A DNA stretch of 64,000 nt from Parazoarcus communis (GCF_003111645.1 NZ_CP022187.1:1-64000); one strand, 5' to 3'. Shown: positions 1-9,451, counted from the first letter of the stretch. Numbers and translations are program-made. The notes: generated by a model from the sequence alone, not told the origin.

Positions 1-1
1 C

Positions 2-1105
2 CAGCGTGGTGCCGGCATGGGTGGTGGCAACGACGAGCGCGAACAGACCCTGAACCAGTTGCTGGTCGAGATGGACGGCTTCGAGGGGCAGGCTGGTGTG
101 ATTGTCGTTGCGGCAACCAACCGTCCCGACGTGCTCGATCCCGCACTGCTGCGTCCGGGGCGTTTCGACCGTCAGGTCGTGGTGTCCCTGCCCGATATCC
201 GCGGTCGCGAGCAGATCCTCAAGGTCCACATGCGCAAGGTGCCGATTGCACCCGACGTCGAGCCGCAGGTGCTGGCACGTGGTACCCCCGGTTTCGCAGG
301 TGCGGACCTGGCCAACCTGGTCAACGAGGCCGCCCTGTTTGCTGCGCGTGGCAACAAGCGTCTGGTCGATATGGATGACTTCGAGCGCGCCAAGGACAAG
401 ATCATGATGGGTGCTGAGCGTCGCTCGGTGGTGATGCCGGAAGAGGAACGCCGCAACACGGCTTACCATGAGTCCGGACACGCAGTCGTCGCCCGTTTGC
501 TGGACAAGACCGATCCGGTGCACAAGGTCACGATCATCCCGCGTGGTCGTGCGCTCGGTGTGACGATGCAGCTGCCGACCGAAGACCGCTACAGCCAGGA
601 TCGCGAGCGCCTGCTGCAAACCATCACCGTGCTGTTCGGCGGACGGATTGCGGAAGAGATCTTCATGAAGCAGATGACGACAGGTGCGTCGAACGACTTC
701 CAGCGTGCAACCGATCTCGCGCGCCGCATGGTGACGCAGTGGGGCATGTCGGATACGCTCGGACCCATGGTCTACGGAGAAGAAGAGGGTGAGATCTTCC
801 TCGGTCGCCAGGTGACGACGCACCGTAACGTGTCGGAAGCCACGATGCAGAAGGTAGACGCGGAAATTCGCCGCATTGTCGATCAGCAGTACGCACTGGC
901 GCGTCGCCTGCTGGAAGAGAACAGGGACAAGGTCGAGGGCATGACCGCCGCCCTGCTTGAGCTGGAGACGATCGACGCCGAGCAGATCAACGACATCATG
1001 GAAGGGCGCCCGCCGCGGCCGCCCAAGCCGACACCGGCGCCGAAGTCGCGTTCCTCGGACGATACGCCGGGAGCCGCGCCATCGGCTGCTGCTCCGGCGG
1101 CCTGA
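2..1105 (+). CDS. ftsH: ATP-dependent zinc metalloprotease FtsH, 3' part
   Basis: This is the C-terminal part of the membrane-anchored AAA+ protease that degrades misfolded membrane proteins and short-lived regulators. The window opens inside the AAA domain, and the reading frame is open from base 2, so the ATG at 17 is an internal Met. Visible are the second region of homology ([19 protein letters not shown], about bases 113-170), with its arginine finger region, and the zinc site HESGH (bases 467-481), followed by the rest of the M41 peptidase domain. The tail is rich in Pro, Lys and Ala and looks disordered. The N-terminal membrane segments and Walker A lie outside the window. A strong terminator follows, so folP is probably a separate unit although ftsH-folP-glmM is a common gene order. 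Confidence 0.97.
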   Translation, partial: QRGAGMGGGNDEREQTLNQLLVEMDGFEGQAGVIVVAATNRPDVLDPALLRPGRFDRQVVVSLPDIRGREQILKVHMRKVPIAPDVEPQVLARGTPGFAGADLANLVNEAALFAARGNKRLVDMDDFERAKDKIMMGAERRSVVMPEEERRNTAYHESGHAVVARLLDKTDPVHKVTIIPRGRALGVTMQLPTEDRYSQDRERLLQTITVLFGGRIAEEIFMKQMTTGASNDFQRATDLARRMVTQWGMSDTLGPMVYGEEEGEIFLGRQVTTHRNVSEATMQKVDAEIRRIVDQQYALARRLLEENRDKVEGMTAALLELETIDAEQINDIMEGRPPRPPKPTPAPKSRSSDDTPGAAPSAAAPAA

Positions 1106-1128
1106 TTCAGTCGTTACCGCAACAACAG

Positions 1129-1156
1129 ACGGGCCGGTTTTCCGGCCCGTTTTTTT
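1129..1156 (+). terminator. Rho-independent terminator after ftsH
   Basis: A 9-bp perfect GC-rich stem (1129-1137 with 1142-1150) with a TTTT loop is followed by a run of seven T from 1150. It lies 23 bp after the ftsH stop codon. Confidence 0.9.
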
Positions 1157-1187
1157 GTGCGTCGATTCCGGCGTGCAGGAGGGGGCA

Positions 1188-2009
1188 ATGCCCAATTTGA
1201 TATGTGGGCGCTTTGATCTGGATCTTTCGGTGCCCAGGATCATGGCAATCGTGAATCTGACCGCAGATTCGTTCTCGGGTGACGGGTTGCATCGTGACGT
1301 CCCGGCGGCAATCCGGCGCGCCGAGTCGGCGCTGCGCGATGGTGCCGACATCCTCGATATCGGTGCGGAGTCCACGCGTCCCGGCGCTGCGCCAGTGAGC
1401 GAGCAGCAGGAGATCGACCTGGTGGTTCCGGCGGTCGAAGCGCTCCTTGGCTTCGGGGTTCCGATATCCGTGGATACGCTCAAGCCGGCCGTCATGCGAG
1501 AGGCGATCCGTGCGGGTGCCGACATGATCAACGACGTGAATGGCTTTCGTGCGCCGGGTGCGGTCGAGGCGGTAGCGGGCGGGCGTACAGGCCTTTGTGT
1601 CATGCACATGCAGGGCGAACCACGCACCATGCAGAGCAATCCGCGGTATCAGGACGTGGTGTTCGAGGTCGCTGCATTCCTCGCCGACAGGGTTGATGTG
1701 CTCGCCACGGCGGGCGTAGCGCGTGAGCGCATCGTGCTCGATCCCGGCTTCGGTTTCGGGAAGACTGTTGAACACAACTGCATGATGTTGCGCGAGATGG
1801 CGCGTTTCGGAGAGCGCGGGTTGCCTGTGCTGGCCGGCCTGTCACGCAAGTCCATGCTGGGCGCCCTGACCGGGCGACCGGTTGAGCAGCGCGTGAGCGC
1901 CAGCGTGGCTGCCGCGCTGATCGCAGTACAGCGTGGTGCTGCGATTGTGCGGGTTCACGATGTCGCGCCGACCCGGGATGCGCTCACAGTGTGGCAGGCG
2001 GTGTCATAA
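1188..2009 (+). CDS. folP: dihydropteroate synthase
   Basis: FolP condenses 6-hydroxymethyl-dihydropterin pyrophosphate with p-aminobenzoate to dihydropteroate in folate synthesis; it is the sulfonamide target. The 273-residue product has the family signatures in order: IMAIVNLTADSFSGDG near residue 18 (NxTxDSF pterin/phosphate loop), DIGAESTRPGA near 58 and a C-terminal RVHDV segment. The frame is open upstream to 957, overlapping ftsH, but the ATG at 1188 is preceded by a strong Shine-Dalgarno (AGGAGGGGG, 1177-1185) and gives the usual family length, so I chose it. The next gene, glmM, starts 30 bp downstream, probably in the same transcript. Confidence 0.95.
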   Translation: MPNLICGRFDLDLSVPRIMAIVNLTADSFSGDGLHRDVPAAIRRAESALRDGADILDIGAESTRPGAAPVSEQQEIDLVVPAVEALLGFGVPISVDTLKPAVMREAIRAGADMINDVNGFRAPGAVEAVAGGRTGLCVMHMQGEPRTMQSNPRYQDVVFEVAAFLADRVDVLATAGVARERIVLDPGFGFGKTVEHNCMMLREMARFGERGLPVLAGLSRKSMLGALTGRPVEQRVSASVAAALIAVQRGAAIVRVHDVAPTRDALTVWQAVS

Positions 2010-2039
2010 TCCTGCTTTTGCCGCATGGGTGGGGACAGC

Positions 2040-3392
2040 ATGGGACGCAAGTATTTCGGCACGGACGGTGTACGTGGCTGTGTAGGTGAGTTTCCGATCA
2101 CGCCAGAGTTCGTGATGCGTATCGGCTATGCTGCCGGTGTTTCCCTGGTTGCACGCGAGCACCTGCCACCGGGCGAACGTCCCGCCATTCTGATTGGCAA
2201 GGACACGCGGATCTCCGGTTACATGCTTGAGGCTGCCCTTGAGGCCGGCTTCGCTGCCGCGGGTGTGGACGTGATGCTCGCCGGGCCGATCCCCACGCCT
2301 GCGGTGGCCTACCTGACGCGGGCGCTCCGGTTGCAGGCCGGCGTGGTGCTTTCGGCTTCGCATAATCCATTCTACGACAATGGCATCAAGTTCTTCTCGG
2401 CGGGCGGCACCAAGCTTCCCGACGCGATGGAGGCGGAGATCGAGGCGCACCTTGATGAGCCCATGGGCTGTGTCGACTCGTCCCGGCTTGGCCGGGCCCG
2501 TCGGATCAATGACGCTGCAGGGCGTTACATCGAGTTCTGCAAGAGCACCTTCCCCAATGAGCTCGATTTGCGCGGGCTGCGGATTGCCCTGGATTGCGCC
2601 CATGGCGCGGCCTACAACATTGCCCCCAGCGTGTTTCATGAGCTGGGTGCGGACGTGGTCTCGGTCGGCGTCGAGCCAAACGGCCTGAACATCAACGACG
2701 GGGTGGGCGCAACCCGGCCCGAGAATCTGCGCAAGACCGTTCTTGCCCAGGGGGCCGATATCGGCATCGCGCTCGATGGCGACGGCGACCGCCTGATCAT
2801 GGTCGATCGTCAGGGCGAGATCTACGATGGCGACAAGCTGATCTACGTGATCGCGGCCGCGCGCAGGGCGGCAGGGCGGCTTGACGGGGTGGTCGGAACC
2901 CTGATGAGCAATCTTGGCTTCGAGCATGCTGTTGGCCGACTTGGCGTCCCCTTCGCGCGGGCCAAGGTCGGCGACCGCTATGTCCTTGAGTTGCTGCACG
3001 AGAAGGGCTGGCAACTCGGGGGGGAGAATTCCGGGCATATCATCTGCCTCGATTGCCATTCGACCGGCGACGCCATCGTGTCTGCCCTGCAGGTGCTGGC
3101 GGCGCTCAAGCAGCGTGGGCAGACGCTGGCAGAGAGCTGCGCAGACCTGGTCTTCTATCCGCAACGCCTGATCAACGTGCGATTGCCTTCAGGCTTTGAC
3201 TGGAAGGCAGATCAGGGCATCGATTCAGCGCGTGAAGCCGCCGAGCGTGAGCTTGGCGATTCCGGGCGCGTCCTGTTGCGTCCGTCGGGAACAGAGCCTT
3301 TGCTTCGGGTGATGGTAGAGGGCAGGGATGGCGAGGTGGTCGAACGACTCGCACGTCAGATAGCCGGGGCGGTGGAGCAGGCGGTTGGCTGA
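2040..3392 (+). CDS. glmM: phosphoglucosamine mutase
   Basis: GlmM interconverts glucosamine-6-phosphate and glucosamine-1-phosphate on the way to UDP-GlcNAc for peptidoglycan and LPS. The 450-residue protein starts [13 protein letters not shown], as typical members do. It carries the phosphoserine loop SASHNP with the reactive Ser at residue 107, the metal loop DGDGDR near 247-252 and the phosphate-binding [10 protein letters not shown] near the C terminus. An in-frame ATG at 2025 would add five residues, but the GGTGGGG stretch just before 2040 fits better as its ribosome site. It follows folP closely. No terminator is obvious between it and the pst region. Confidence 0.96.
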   Translation: MGRKYFGTDGVRGCVGEFPITPEFVMRIGYAAGVSLVAREHLPPGERPAILIGKDTRISGYMLEAALEAGFAAAGVDVMLAGPIPTPAVAYLTRALRLQAGVVLSASHNPFYDNGIKFFSAGGTKLPDAMEAEIEAHLDEPMGCVDSSRLGRARRINDAAGRYIEFCKSTFPNELDLRGLRIALDCAHGAAYNIAPSVFHELGADVVSVGVEPNGLNINDGVGATRPENLRKTVLAQGADIGIALDGDGDRLIMVDRQGEIYDGDKLIYVIAAARRAAGRLDGVVGTLMSNLGFEHAVGRLGVPFARAKVGDRYVLELLHEKGWQLGGENSGHIICLDCHSTGDAIVSALQVLAALKQRGQTLAESCADLVFYPQRLINVRLPSGFDWKADQGIDSAREAAERELGDSGRVLLRPSGTEPLLRVMVEGRDGEVVERLARQIAGAVEQAVG

Positions 3393-3473
3393 TCGGTCGC
3401 CAGGGCGGGCCGGCTGTAATAATTGGGATGGTCCGCAAGCGATTGATTTGTAATGGATGGTGCATCTCGAAGT

Positions 3474-3531
3474 GTGTCATACGTCTTAATTTTTGAAGAC
3501 ATGAAATGTGTTTGTAACAGTCGCTTGTTAC
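3474..3531 (+). promoter_or_regulatory. pstS upstream region with possible Pho box and inverted repeat
   Basis: Phosphate importers of this type are normally activated by PhoB. In the 172-bp gap before pstS I see GTGTCAT (3474-3480), which matches six of seven bases of a PhoB half site, but the second half about 11 bp on is poor. A perfect 6-bp inverted repeat GTAACA/TGTTAC with a 6-nt spacer lies at 3514-3531. No clear -35/-10 pair is visible, as expected for an activated promoter. The Pho box assignment is weak. Confidence 0.3.
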
Positions 3532-3564
3532 CTTAGCGGCTCAGTTACCAAACACGAGGTAGTC

Positions 3565-4608
3565 ATGATCCGCGTATCGACCAAGCTAGTTGTCGTTGCA
3601 AGCACTGCAGCCCTTTTCTCGATGGGCGTGCAGGCTGCTGAAATCACCGGTGCCGGTGCTTCCTTTCCCGCGCCTGTGTATGCAAAGTGGGCCGATGCCT
3701 ACCAGAAAGCAACCGGCAACAAGGTTAACTACCAGTCGATCGGTTCCAGCGGCGGTGTTCGCCAGATCAACGCCAAGACGGTCGACTTTGGCGCCTCCGA
3801 CAAGCCCCTGACGCCGGAAGAACTGGCCAAGGGTGGTCTGCAGCAGTTTCCGACGGTGATCGGCGGCGTTGTGCCCGTTGTAAACGTCGAAGGCGTCAAG
3901 CCGGGCGACATGACCCTGACCGGTCAGGTGCTTGCCGATATCTACCAGGGCAAGATCACCAAGTGGAACGACAAGGCCATCGCTGCACTGAACCCGAAGC
4001 TTTCGCTGCCGGAGCAGGACATCGGTGTGGTTCGCCGTGCTGACGGCTCGGGCACGACCTTCATCTTCACCAACTATCTGTCCAAGGTTTCGTCGGACTG
4101 GAAAGAGAAGATTGGCGAAGGTTCGGCCGTTCAGTGGCCGGTTGGTCTGGGCGGCAAGGGCAACGAAGGCGTGTCGGCCTTCGTTCAGCGTCTTCCGGGT
4201 TCGATCGGATACGTCGAGTATTCGTACGCCAAGCAGAACAAGCTGGCTCACACCCTCCTGCAGAACAAGGAAGGTTCGGTTGTCGGTCCTACGGAAGAGG
4301 CTTTCGCAGCCGCTGCTGCCAGCGCCGACTGGAGTAAGGCCGAGTTCTATGAGATCCTGACCGACGAACCGGGCAAGGCGTCGTGGCCGATCACCGGCGC
4401 AACCTTCATCCTGATGCACAAGGCTCAAGACAAGCCGGCTCAGGCTGCTGAGGCGCTGAAGTTCTTCGAGTGGGCGTTCGCGAATGGCGCATCCATGGCT
4501 TCCGAGCTCGACTACGTTCCCCTGCCGGCCGAGACCATCAAGCTCATCAAGACGTCCTGGGGCATGATCAAGGATACGTCGGGCAAGACTGTGTATTCCG
4601 GCAAGTAA
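3565..4608 (+). CDS. pstS: periplasmic phosphate-binding protein PstS
   Basis: PstS captures inorganic phosphate in the periplasm and delivers it to PstCAB. The 347-residue precursor has a Sec signal peptide (basic MIRVSTK, hydrophobic core, cleavage expected after VQA at about residue 24), then the family start [11 protein letters not shown] and the GSSGG phosphate loop near residue 58. The frame is open upstream to 3508, but the ATG at 3565 gives a clean signal peptide and has GAGG a few bases upstream. It is first in pstSCAB. A perfect hairpin lies 34 bp after its stop, which probably makes pstS mRNA more abundant than that of the permease genes. Confidence 0.96.
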   Translation: MIRVSTKLVVVASTAALFSMGVQAAEITGAGASFPAPVYAKWADAYQKATGNKVNYQSIGSSGGVRQINAKTVDFGASDKPLTPEELAKGGLQQFPTVIGGVVPVVNVEGVKPGDMTLTGQVLADIYQGKITKWNDKAIAALNPKLSLPEQDIGVVRRADGSGTTFIFTNYLSKVSSDWKEKIGEGSAVQWPVGLGGKGNEGVSAFVQRLPGSIGYVEYSYAKQNKLAHTLLQNKEGSVVGPTEEAFAAAAASADWSKAEFYEILTDEPGKASWPITGATFILMHKAQDKPAQAAEALKFFEWAFANGASMASELDYVPLPAETIKLIKTSWGMIKDTSGKTVYSGK

Positions 4609-4642
4609 CCGGAGCAGGCACGTGCTTCGCTCCAATGAGCAA

Positions 4643-4665
4643 CCAAAGGCCGAGGAGGCCTTTGG
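4643..4665 (+). promoter_or_regulatory. intercistronic hairpin between pstS and pstC
   Basis: A perfect 9-bp stem (4643-4651 with 4657-4665) encloses a 5-nt loop. It is followed by TCTTGTTTCC rather than a true T-run, so it looks like an attenuator or mRNA 3'-end stabiliser rather than a full terminator. Its position after the binding-protein gene fits higher expression of pstS than of pstCAB. Confidence 0.7.
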
Positions 4666-4714
4666 TCTTGTTTCCGCGGGCGGTGGCGATGCTGCCGCCC
4701 TTTCGGGTATCCGT

Positions 4715-5677
4715 ATGTCCACGAAAGAATTCAAAACGTCAGCCTGGAAGAAACTTGGCGACCGCGTGTTTGGGCTGGCGGCGCGTTCTTTCGCCATCCT
4801 GACCCTGATTCTGCTTGTCGGGATCATCCTTTCGTTGATCTATGAATCCTGGCCAAGCATCCGCGAATTCGGCATCGGCTTCGTGTTTTCGACGGACTGG
4901 GATCCGCCGATGGAGAAGTTCGGTGCCCTGATTCCGGTTTATGGCACGCTGGTCACGTCCGCAATTGCCCTTCTGATTGCGGTGCCGGTGAGCTTCGGGA
5001 TCGCCCTGTTTCTCACCGAGCTCTCCCCGCTGTGGTTGCGTCGCCCCTTGGGGACTGCCATTGAGCTGCTGGCTGCCATTCCCAGCATCGTCTACGGCAT
5101 GTGGGGTCTGCTGGTTTTTGCCCCCATCTTTGCCAAGTACGTGCAACCGTTTCTCAGTGCAACGCTCGGGGAGATTCCTGTCATCGGTGCACTCTTCTCG
5201 GGCCCGCCGATCGGTATTGGCCTGCTGTCCGCAGGGATCATCCTTGCGATCATGATCATCCCGTATATCGCCTCGGTGATGCGTGATGTGTTTGATGTGA
5301 CTCCGCCGATGCTCAAGGAGTCCGCCTACGGTCTCGGCTGTACCACCTGGGAAGTGATGTGGGGTGTTGTGCTGCCGTACACCAAGACCGGTGTGATTGG
5401 CGGTGTGATGCTCGGTCTCGGGCGCGCGCTGGGCGAAACCATGGCCGTCACCTTCGTTATCGGTAATACGAACTTCCTCAACTCGCCATCGCTGTTTGAT
5501 CCGGGCAACAGTATTACTTCAGCGCTCGCAAACGAGTTTGCCGAGGCGGACCCCGGCCTGCACACTGCGGCGCTGATGGAACTGGGTCTGATTCTGTTCG
5601 TGATCACGATGATCGTGCTGGTGATCTCAAAACTGTTGCTGCTCCGTCTCGCCAAGGGCGAGGGCGCAAAGAGTTGA
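4715..5677 (+). CDS. pstC: phosphate ABC transporter permease PstC
   Basis: PstC is one of the two inner-membrane subunits of the high-affinity phosphate importer. The 320-residue protein (Escherichia coli PstC is about the same length) has six hydrophobic segments, starting with one near residues 27-48. It carries the binding-protein-dependent permease loop with [20 protein letters not shown] and [10 protein letters not shown] that docks onto PstB. The frame is open back to 4622, but that stretch contains the intercistronic hairpin, so I chose the ATG at 4715 (MSTKEF). The ribosome site there is weak, suggesting modest or coupled translation. Confidence 0.94.
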   Translation: MSTKEFKTSAWKKLGDRVFGLAARSFAILTLILLVGIILSLIYESWPSIREFGIGFVFSTDWDPPMEKFGALIPVYGTLVTSAIALLIAVPVSFGIALFLTELSPLWLRRPLGTAIELLAAIPSIVYGMWGLLVFAPIFAKYVQPFLSATLGEIPVIGALFSGPPIGIGLLSAGIILAIMIIPYIASVMRDVFDVTPPMLKESAYGLGCTTWEVMWGVVLPYTKTGVIGGVMLGLGRALGETMAVTFVIGNTNFLNSPSLFDPGNSITSALANEFAEADPGLHTAALMELGLILFVITMIVLVISKLLLLRLAKGEGAKS

Positions 5678-5687
5678 TAGGCAAATC

Positions 5688-6530
5688 ATGAATCTGCTGA
5701 AACGACGCAAGCTGATCAACGCGGTTGCGCTCACGCTGTCGCTGATGGCGATGATGTTCGGACTGGTGTGGCTGATCTGGATTCTGCTCACCGTGTTCAA
5801 GCTCGGTATCTCAGGCTTGTCGCTCACGCTGTTTACCGAGATGACGCCGCCGCCCGGCGATGATGTCGGCGGTCTGCTGAATGCAATTGTGGGCAGCCTG
5901 GTGATGGTTGGTCTGGCAACGCTGCTGGGTACGCCGATCGGTATTCTGGCTGGCGTGTATCTGGCCGAGTACGGGCGCTTTACAGCGCTCGGAAAGGCTA
6001 CCCGGTTCATCAACGACCTGCTGCTGTCTGCACCGTCCATCGTGATCGGTCTTTTCGTGTACGCGGTGGTGGTGGCGCAGACCGGCAACTTTTCGGGATG
6101 GTCGGGTGTGATCGCACTGGCCCTGATCGTGCTGCCCGTGGTCGTGCGCACGACGGAGAACATGCTGCAGCTGATTCCGGACACGCTCCGTGAAGCGGCC
6201 TTTGCGCTCGGTGCGCCGAAAAGCGTGGTGATTTCGAAGGTGACCTTGCGTGCGGCACGTGCTGGCGTGATGACCGGAGTGCTGCTCGCCGTTGCACGAA
6301 TCGCAGGCGAGACCGCACCGCTATTGTTTACCGCGTTGTCAAATCAGTTCTGGTCGATGGACATGAGCGGTCCCGTCGCCAACCTCCCGGTTACGATTTA
6401 CAAGTTCGCCATGAGCCCGTTCTCCAACTGGCAGGATCTGGCGTGGGCCGGCGTATTCCTGATTACGCTTGGTGTGCTGGTGCTGAACATTGTTGCCCGC
6501 GTGTTCCTGCGGGTGGAAAAGATCAACTAA
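5688..6530 (+). CDS. pstA: phosphate ABC transporter permease PstA
   Basis: PstA pairs with PstC to form the phosphate channel in the inner membrane. The 280-residue protein has six predicted membrane segments. It has the coupling-helix region [20 protein letters not shown] and the conserved [15 protein letters not shown] segment typical of PstA. It begins 10 bp after pstC stops, so the two are co-transcribed, and it ends 22 bp before the pstB start. Confidence 0.95.
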   Translation: MNLLKRRKLINAVALTLSLMAMMFGLVWLIWILLTVFKLGISGLSLTLFTEMTPPPGDDVGGLLNAIVGSLVMVGLATLLGTPIGILAGVYLAEYGRFTALGKATRFINDLLLSAPSIVIGLFVYAVVVAQTGNFSGWSGVIALALIVLPVVVRTTENMLQLIPDTLREAAFALGAPKSVVISKVTLRAARAGVMTGVLLAVARIAGETAPLLFTALSNQFWSMDMSGPVANLPVTIYKFAMSPFSNWQDLAWAGVFLITLGVLVLNIVARVFLRVEKIN

Positions 6531-6552
6531 GCCTCCTTGCGGGCCTTTCGAG

Positions 6553-7323
6553 ATGACTATGGAAATCACCGACGCACAGATTGAGTTCAAGGATTTCAAC
6601 TTCTATTACGGCAAGTTCCACGCCCTGAAGAACATCAACTTCAAAATGGCGCGCCACAAGGTCACCGCCTTCATCGGTCCCTCGGGCTGCGGGAAGTCGA
6701 CGCTGCTGCGGACGATCAACCGGATGTACGACCTCTATCCGGAGCAGCGCGCAGAGGGTGGGTTGATTTTCGATGGCAAGAATCTGCTGGATTCCGGCAT
6801 CGACGTCAGCGTGCTGCGTGCCAAGATTGGCATGGTGTTTCAGAAGCCGACCCCGTTTCCGATGTCGATCTACGACAACATTGCGTTCGGTGTGAAGCTG
6901 CACGAGAAGCTGTCGGTGTCCGACATGGACGACCGTGTGGAGTGGGCGCTGCGCAAGGCCGCTCTGTGGGATGAGGTCAAGACCAAGCTGCACCAGAGCG
7001 GCATGAGTCTGTCGGGTGGTCAGCAGCAGCGTCTGTGCATTGCCCGCGGCATTGCGGTCAAGCCGCAGGTCATCCTGCTGGACGAGCCGACTTCGGCACT
7101 TGACCCGATCTCCACCTCGCGTATCGAAGAGCTGATCGGCGAGCTGAAAGAAGAGTTCACCATCGTCATCGTGACCCACAACATGCAGCAGGCGGCGCGG
7201 ATCTCCGATTACACCGCCTACATGTATCTGGGCGAGATGGTCGAGTTCGGCGTGACGGACGAACTCTTCCTGAAGCCGAAGAAAAAGGAAACGGAAGACT
7301 ACATCACCGGCCGTTTCGGCTGA
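6553..7323 (+). CDS. pstB: phosphate ABC transporter ATPase PstB
   Basis: PstB hydrolyses ATP on the cytoplasmic side to drive phosphate import. The 256-residue protein has Walker [10 protein letters not shown] near residue 42, the signature LSGGQQQRL, Walker [14 protein letters not shown] and the switch histidine in IVTHNMQQA. The ATG at 6553 (MTMEIT) and one at 6559 are both possible. The frame is open further upstream inside pstA, but that sequence does not look like PstB. A strong terminator follows at once, so unlike many proteobacterial pst operons no phoU follows here. Confidence 0.96.
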   Translation: MTMEITDAQIEFKDFNFYYGKFHALKNINFKMARHKVTAFIGPSGCGKSTLLRTINRMYDLYPEQRAEGGLIFDGKNLLDSGIDVSVLRAKIGMVFQKPTPFPMSIYDNIAFGVKLHEKLSVSDMDDRVEWALRKAALWDEVKTKLHQSGMSLSGGQQQRLCIARGIAVKPQVILLDEPTSALDPISTSRIEELIGELKEEFTIVIVTHNMQQAARISDYTAYMYLGEMVEFGVTDELFLKPKKKETEDYITGRFG

Positions 7324-7330
7324 GTGAGCA

Positions 7331-7361
7331 AAAAAACGGAGCCTTCAGGCTCCGTTTTTTT
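7331..7361 (+). terminator. Rho-independent terminator after pstB
   Basis: AAAAAACGGAGCC (7331-7343) pairs perfectly with GGCTCCGTTTTTT (7348-7360) across a TTCA loop, giving a 13-bp stem with T-run and A-run. It lies 8 bp after the pstB stop and could work in both directions. Confidence 0.95.
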
Positions 7362-7456
7362 CTTGTCCGAGCAGGGCTCCCGCCGCGTTCCGGGTACGCC
7401 CTGCGTCAGCGCTTCGACGATTCGCGGTCTCCGCGACGGGAAGGCGGATGCCGCAG

Positions 7457-7693
7457 TCAGGTGGTTCGGAGGGCGACGTCGAGCCGGTCGACGATTTCAG
7501 CCCAGTCGGCGTCCTCCAGCAGTTCTTCACGCAGGAAGCCTGCCTGTGAAGCATTCCAGAACGGCGCTTCGGCGAGCTTGATGTCGTGAGGCAGCGGGCG
7601 GTGGCTGTCGATGAAGGATGTAATCGACGCCTTGTCGCTCGGAAGTCCCAGTTGCTCGAACAAGTCCTTGAATTCGTGAATCGGGTTTTCCAT
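7457..7693 (-). CDS. small conserved protein, DUF2789 type
   Basis: This 78-residue soluble protein (starts MENPIHEFKDLFEQLG, ends VDRLDVALRTT) resembles the DUF2789 family as I remember it: short, acidic, with a DLFEQLGLPSD start, a central RPLP segment and a conserved AEAPFW...FLREELLEDADWAE core. Its function is unknown. The open frame extends upstream to 7981, but the ATG at 7693 has a perfect AAGGAG with 7-nt spacing, so the longer form is rejected. It is a single gene, convergent with pstB and divergent from tpiA. Assignment to the family is from memory of its pattern. Confidence 0.8.
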   Translation of the reverse strand: MENPIHEFKDLFEQLGLPSDKASITSFIDSHRPLPHDIKLAEAPFWNASQAGFLREELLEDADWAEIVDRLDVALRTT

Positions 7694-8092
7694 CTCCGTC
7701 TCCTTGTTGTGCGCTTGAGTCCTTGAGGGCACTGTACGCGAAAATAACGAGAGGCCTGACCTTATTCTGGCGGATTGCGGCCCGATGTCCAGTCTGATCC
7801 GTGATGCGGTCCAGAGCGCTTGTCGGTCTGAATGCCCGCAACAGAGGCGGTTGCGGCATTTTCGTGGCGACTCGCGTCGCCAGGTGTTTTTACGGCGGAT
7901 TCGCTGCCGGCCGTCGTTGCCGGCGTTTCGTGCAGGGCCGCATCCACGGGCTGTCATCGCGCCTTCGCATACCGCATGCATGTCTTGCCCGTGAGCTTTG
8001 CTCAGGTGCCGACAGCCTCGTCTGCGACATGCGACTTTGCTGCATTGCCCGCGCCGGCATATAATCCTCCGATTTATCGGACGGCTTTCTGC
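7694..8092. other. 399-bp intergenic region between the DUF2789 gene and tpiA
   Basis: Open frames on both strands cross this stretch, but none has a ribosome site or a recognisable product. The right end holds the tpiA promoter (8037-8065). The left end must hold the promoter of the minus-strand small gene, which I cannot pin down. No RNA gene or long repeat was seen. Confidence 0.6.
8037..8065 (+). promoter_or_regulatory. sigma-70 promoter for tpiA
   Basis: TTGCTG (8037-8042) is followed after 17 bp by a perfect TATAAT (8060-8065), placing the transcript start about 20 bp before the tpiA ATG. The -35 box matches only three of six positions. Confidence 0.65.
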
Positions 8093-8836
8093 ATGTCGAA
8101 GAAACTGGTTGCCGGCAACTGGAAACTGAATGGCAGTCTCGGTGCGAATGAGCGCCTGCTTTCAGCACTCGCTGCGCTGCCCGGTGTCGAGATGGCGGTA
8201 TGTGTTCCGTATCCGTATCTTGCACAGGCGAAATCGGCCCTGCAGGGTATCGCGCTCGGTGCGCAGGATGTCAGCGAATATGCTTCTGGTGCGTTTACCG
8301 GGGAAGTCAGTGCTGCAATGCTCGTAGAGTTCGGCTGCCGCTACGTAATCGTTGGCCATTCGGAGCGACGCGCACTCTTTGCAGAGAGTGATGCAGTCGT
8401 GGGGCGTAAGGCCCTTGCGGCGCAGGCATCGGGTCTGGTGCCCATCGTTTGTGTTGGCGAAACGCTCGCCGAACGCGAGGCCGGGCAGGTGATGGATGTG
8501 GTTGGGCGCCAGCTTGCGGCGGTGCTTGAAGTCGCAGGCGCCGATGCAATGGCACGAATGGTGGTTGCGTACGAACCGGTGTGGGCGATCGGGACGGGGC
8601 TGTCGGCAACGGCGGCTCAGGTCGGTGAGGTGCATGGCGGGTTGCGCTCTTGGCTGCGCACGCACGATGTGGATGCCGATGGTGTGCGCATCCTCTATGG
8701 TGGCAGTGTCAAGCCTGACAATGCTGCCGAATTGTTTGCGGTGAACGATGTCGATGGTGGGTTGATTGGCGGCGCCTCGCTGGTGGCTGAAGATTTCATG
8801 GCCATTTGCCGTTCGGCGGTGGTTAAACAAAACTGA
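8093..8836 (+). CDS. tpiA: triosephosphate isomerase
   Basis: TpiA interconverts dihydroxyacetone phosphate and glyceraldehyde-3-phosphate in glycolysis and gluconeogenesis. The 247-residue TIM barrel shows all catalytic residues: Lys11 in GNWKLNG, His89 in VIVGHSERR, Glu161 in VVAYEPVWAIGTG, and the phosphate-binding LYGGSVKPDN and GGASL loops. The frame is open upstream to 7832, but the ATG at 8093 fits the family and lies just after a good promoter. secG follows 27 bp downstream. Confidence 0.97.
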   Translation: MSKKLVAGNWKLNGSLGANERLLSALAALPGVEMAVCVPYPYLAQAKSALQGIALGAQDVSEYASGAFTGEVSAAMLVEFGCRYVIVGHSERRALFAESDAVVGRKALAAQASGLVPIVCVGETLAEREAGQVMDVVGRQLAAVLEVAGADAMARMVVAYEPVWAIGTGLSATAAQVGEVHGGLRSWLRTHDVDADGVRILYGGSVKPDNAAELFAVNDVDGGLIGGASLVAEDFMAICRSAVVKQN

Positions 8837-8863
8837 TGCAGGTTTCTTTCAAGGTCTGTTGTG

Positions 8864-9226
8864 ATGAGTGATGTCGTTTTTTCCCTGGTGCTGACGGTGC
8901 ATGTCCTGGTTGGTCTTGGTGTGATCGGTCTGGTTCTTGTGCAGCACGGCAAAGGTGCTGATGCGGGCGCTGCTTTTGGTGGTGGATCGTCGGGCAGTCT
9001 GTTCGGATCCTCGGGTTCGGCCAACTTTCTGAGCCGCACGACGGCGGCGATGGCGACGGTGTTTTTCATCACGAGCCTGAGTCTGAGCTATCTCGCAAGC
9101 AACAAGCCTGCAGCCCCTTCCAGTGTGATGGATGGCGTCGTTCAGAGTGCGCCCGCGGAGGCTGCAGGTGACGCTGTGCCGGCCGCTCCGGAGGATGACT
9201 CCAAAGCTCAGGCAATCCCGAAGTAG
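8864..9226 (+). CDS. secG: protein translocase subunit SecG
   Basis: SecG is the small accessory subunit of the SecYEG channel. The 120-residue protein has two membrane segments (about residues 4-24 and 58-76) separated by the typical Gly/Ser-rich loop ([24 protein letters not shown]). It ends in an Ala/Pro-rich tail. A GTG at 8861 directly before the ATG at 8864 is an alternative start; AAGG at 8851-8854 could serve either. It is co-transcribed with tpiA and followed by tRNA-Leu, an order shared with many proteobacteria. Confidence 0.95.
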   Translation: MSDVVFSLVLTVHVLVGLGVIGLVLVQHGKGADAGAAFGGGSSGSLFGSSGSANFLSRTTAAMATVFFITSLSLSYLASNKPAAPSSVMDGVVQSAPAEAAGDAVPAAPEDDSKAQAIPK

Positions 9227-9240
9227 GTATAAGTATCACT

Positions 9241-9268
9241 TTGCGCAGTGCGGAAAATATCGTATAAT
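9241..9268 (+). promoter_or_regulatory. promoter for tRNA-Leu
   Basis: TTGCGC (9241-9246) and a perfect TATAAT (9263-9268) are 16 bp apart, 20 bp before the mature tRNA. It may also supply transcripts into the nuo operon if the weak terminator after the tRNA is leaky. Confidence 0.7.
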
Positions 9269-9288
9269 TCTCGCGCTGTACGAAGTAA

Positions 9289-9373
9289 GCCGACGTGGTG
9301 AAATTGGTAGACACGCTATCTTGAGGGGGTAGTGGCTTCGGTCGTGTGAGTTCGAGTCTCACCGTCGGCACCA
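9289..9373 (+). tRNA. tRNA-Leu (anticodon GAG)
   Basis: The acceptor stem GCCGACG (9289-9295) pairs with CGTCGGC (9363-9369). The 3' CCA is encoded (9371-9373). The D-loop has AAATTGGTAGAC, the anticodon loop is TTGAGGG with anticodon GAG, a long class II variable arm is present, and the T-arm reads GAGTTCGAGTCTC. GAG reads CUC and CUU leucine codons. Confidence 0.97.
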
Positions 9374-9385
9374 GAATATAGAGAG

Positions 9386-9406
9386 CGCCCGCAACAGCGG
9401 GCGTTT
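9386..9406 (+). terminator. weak terminator after tRNA-Leu
   Basis: A 7-bp stem CGCCCGC/GCGGGCG with loop AACA is followed by only three T. It probably ends the tRNA transcript incompletely and may let RNA polymerase run into nuoA. Confidence 0.6.
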
Positions 9407-9451
9407 CCATGAAGGGCAGCTAAAACAATAATGGCAGCAATAAGTTGCCAA

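Noticed and set aside
3586-4827. 413-codon open frame antisense to pstS
   Set aside because: pstS is certain, and the antisense translation is low-complexity with no motif.
7832-8092. Upstream extension of the tpiA reading frame
   Set aside because: The extension has no family similarity, contains the tpiA promoter and precedes the normal TpiA start.
9374-9451. Dedicated nuo promoter
   Set aside because: AT-rich stretches are present but no -35/-10 pair of acceptable quality could be named.
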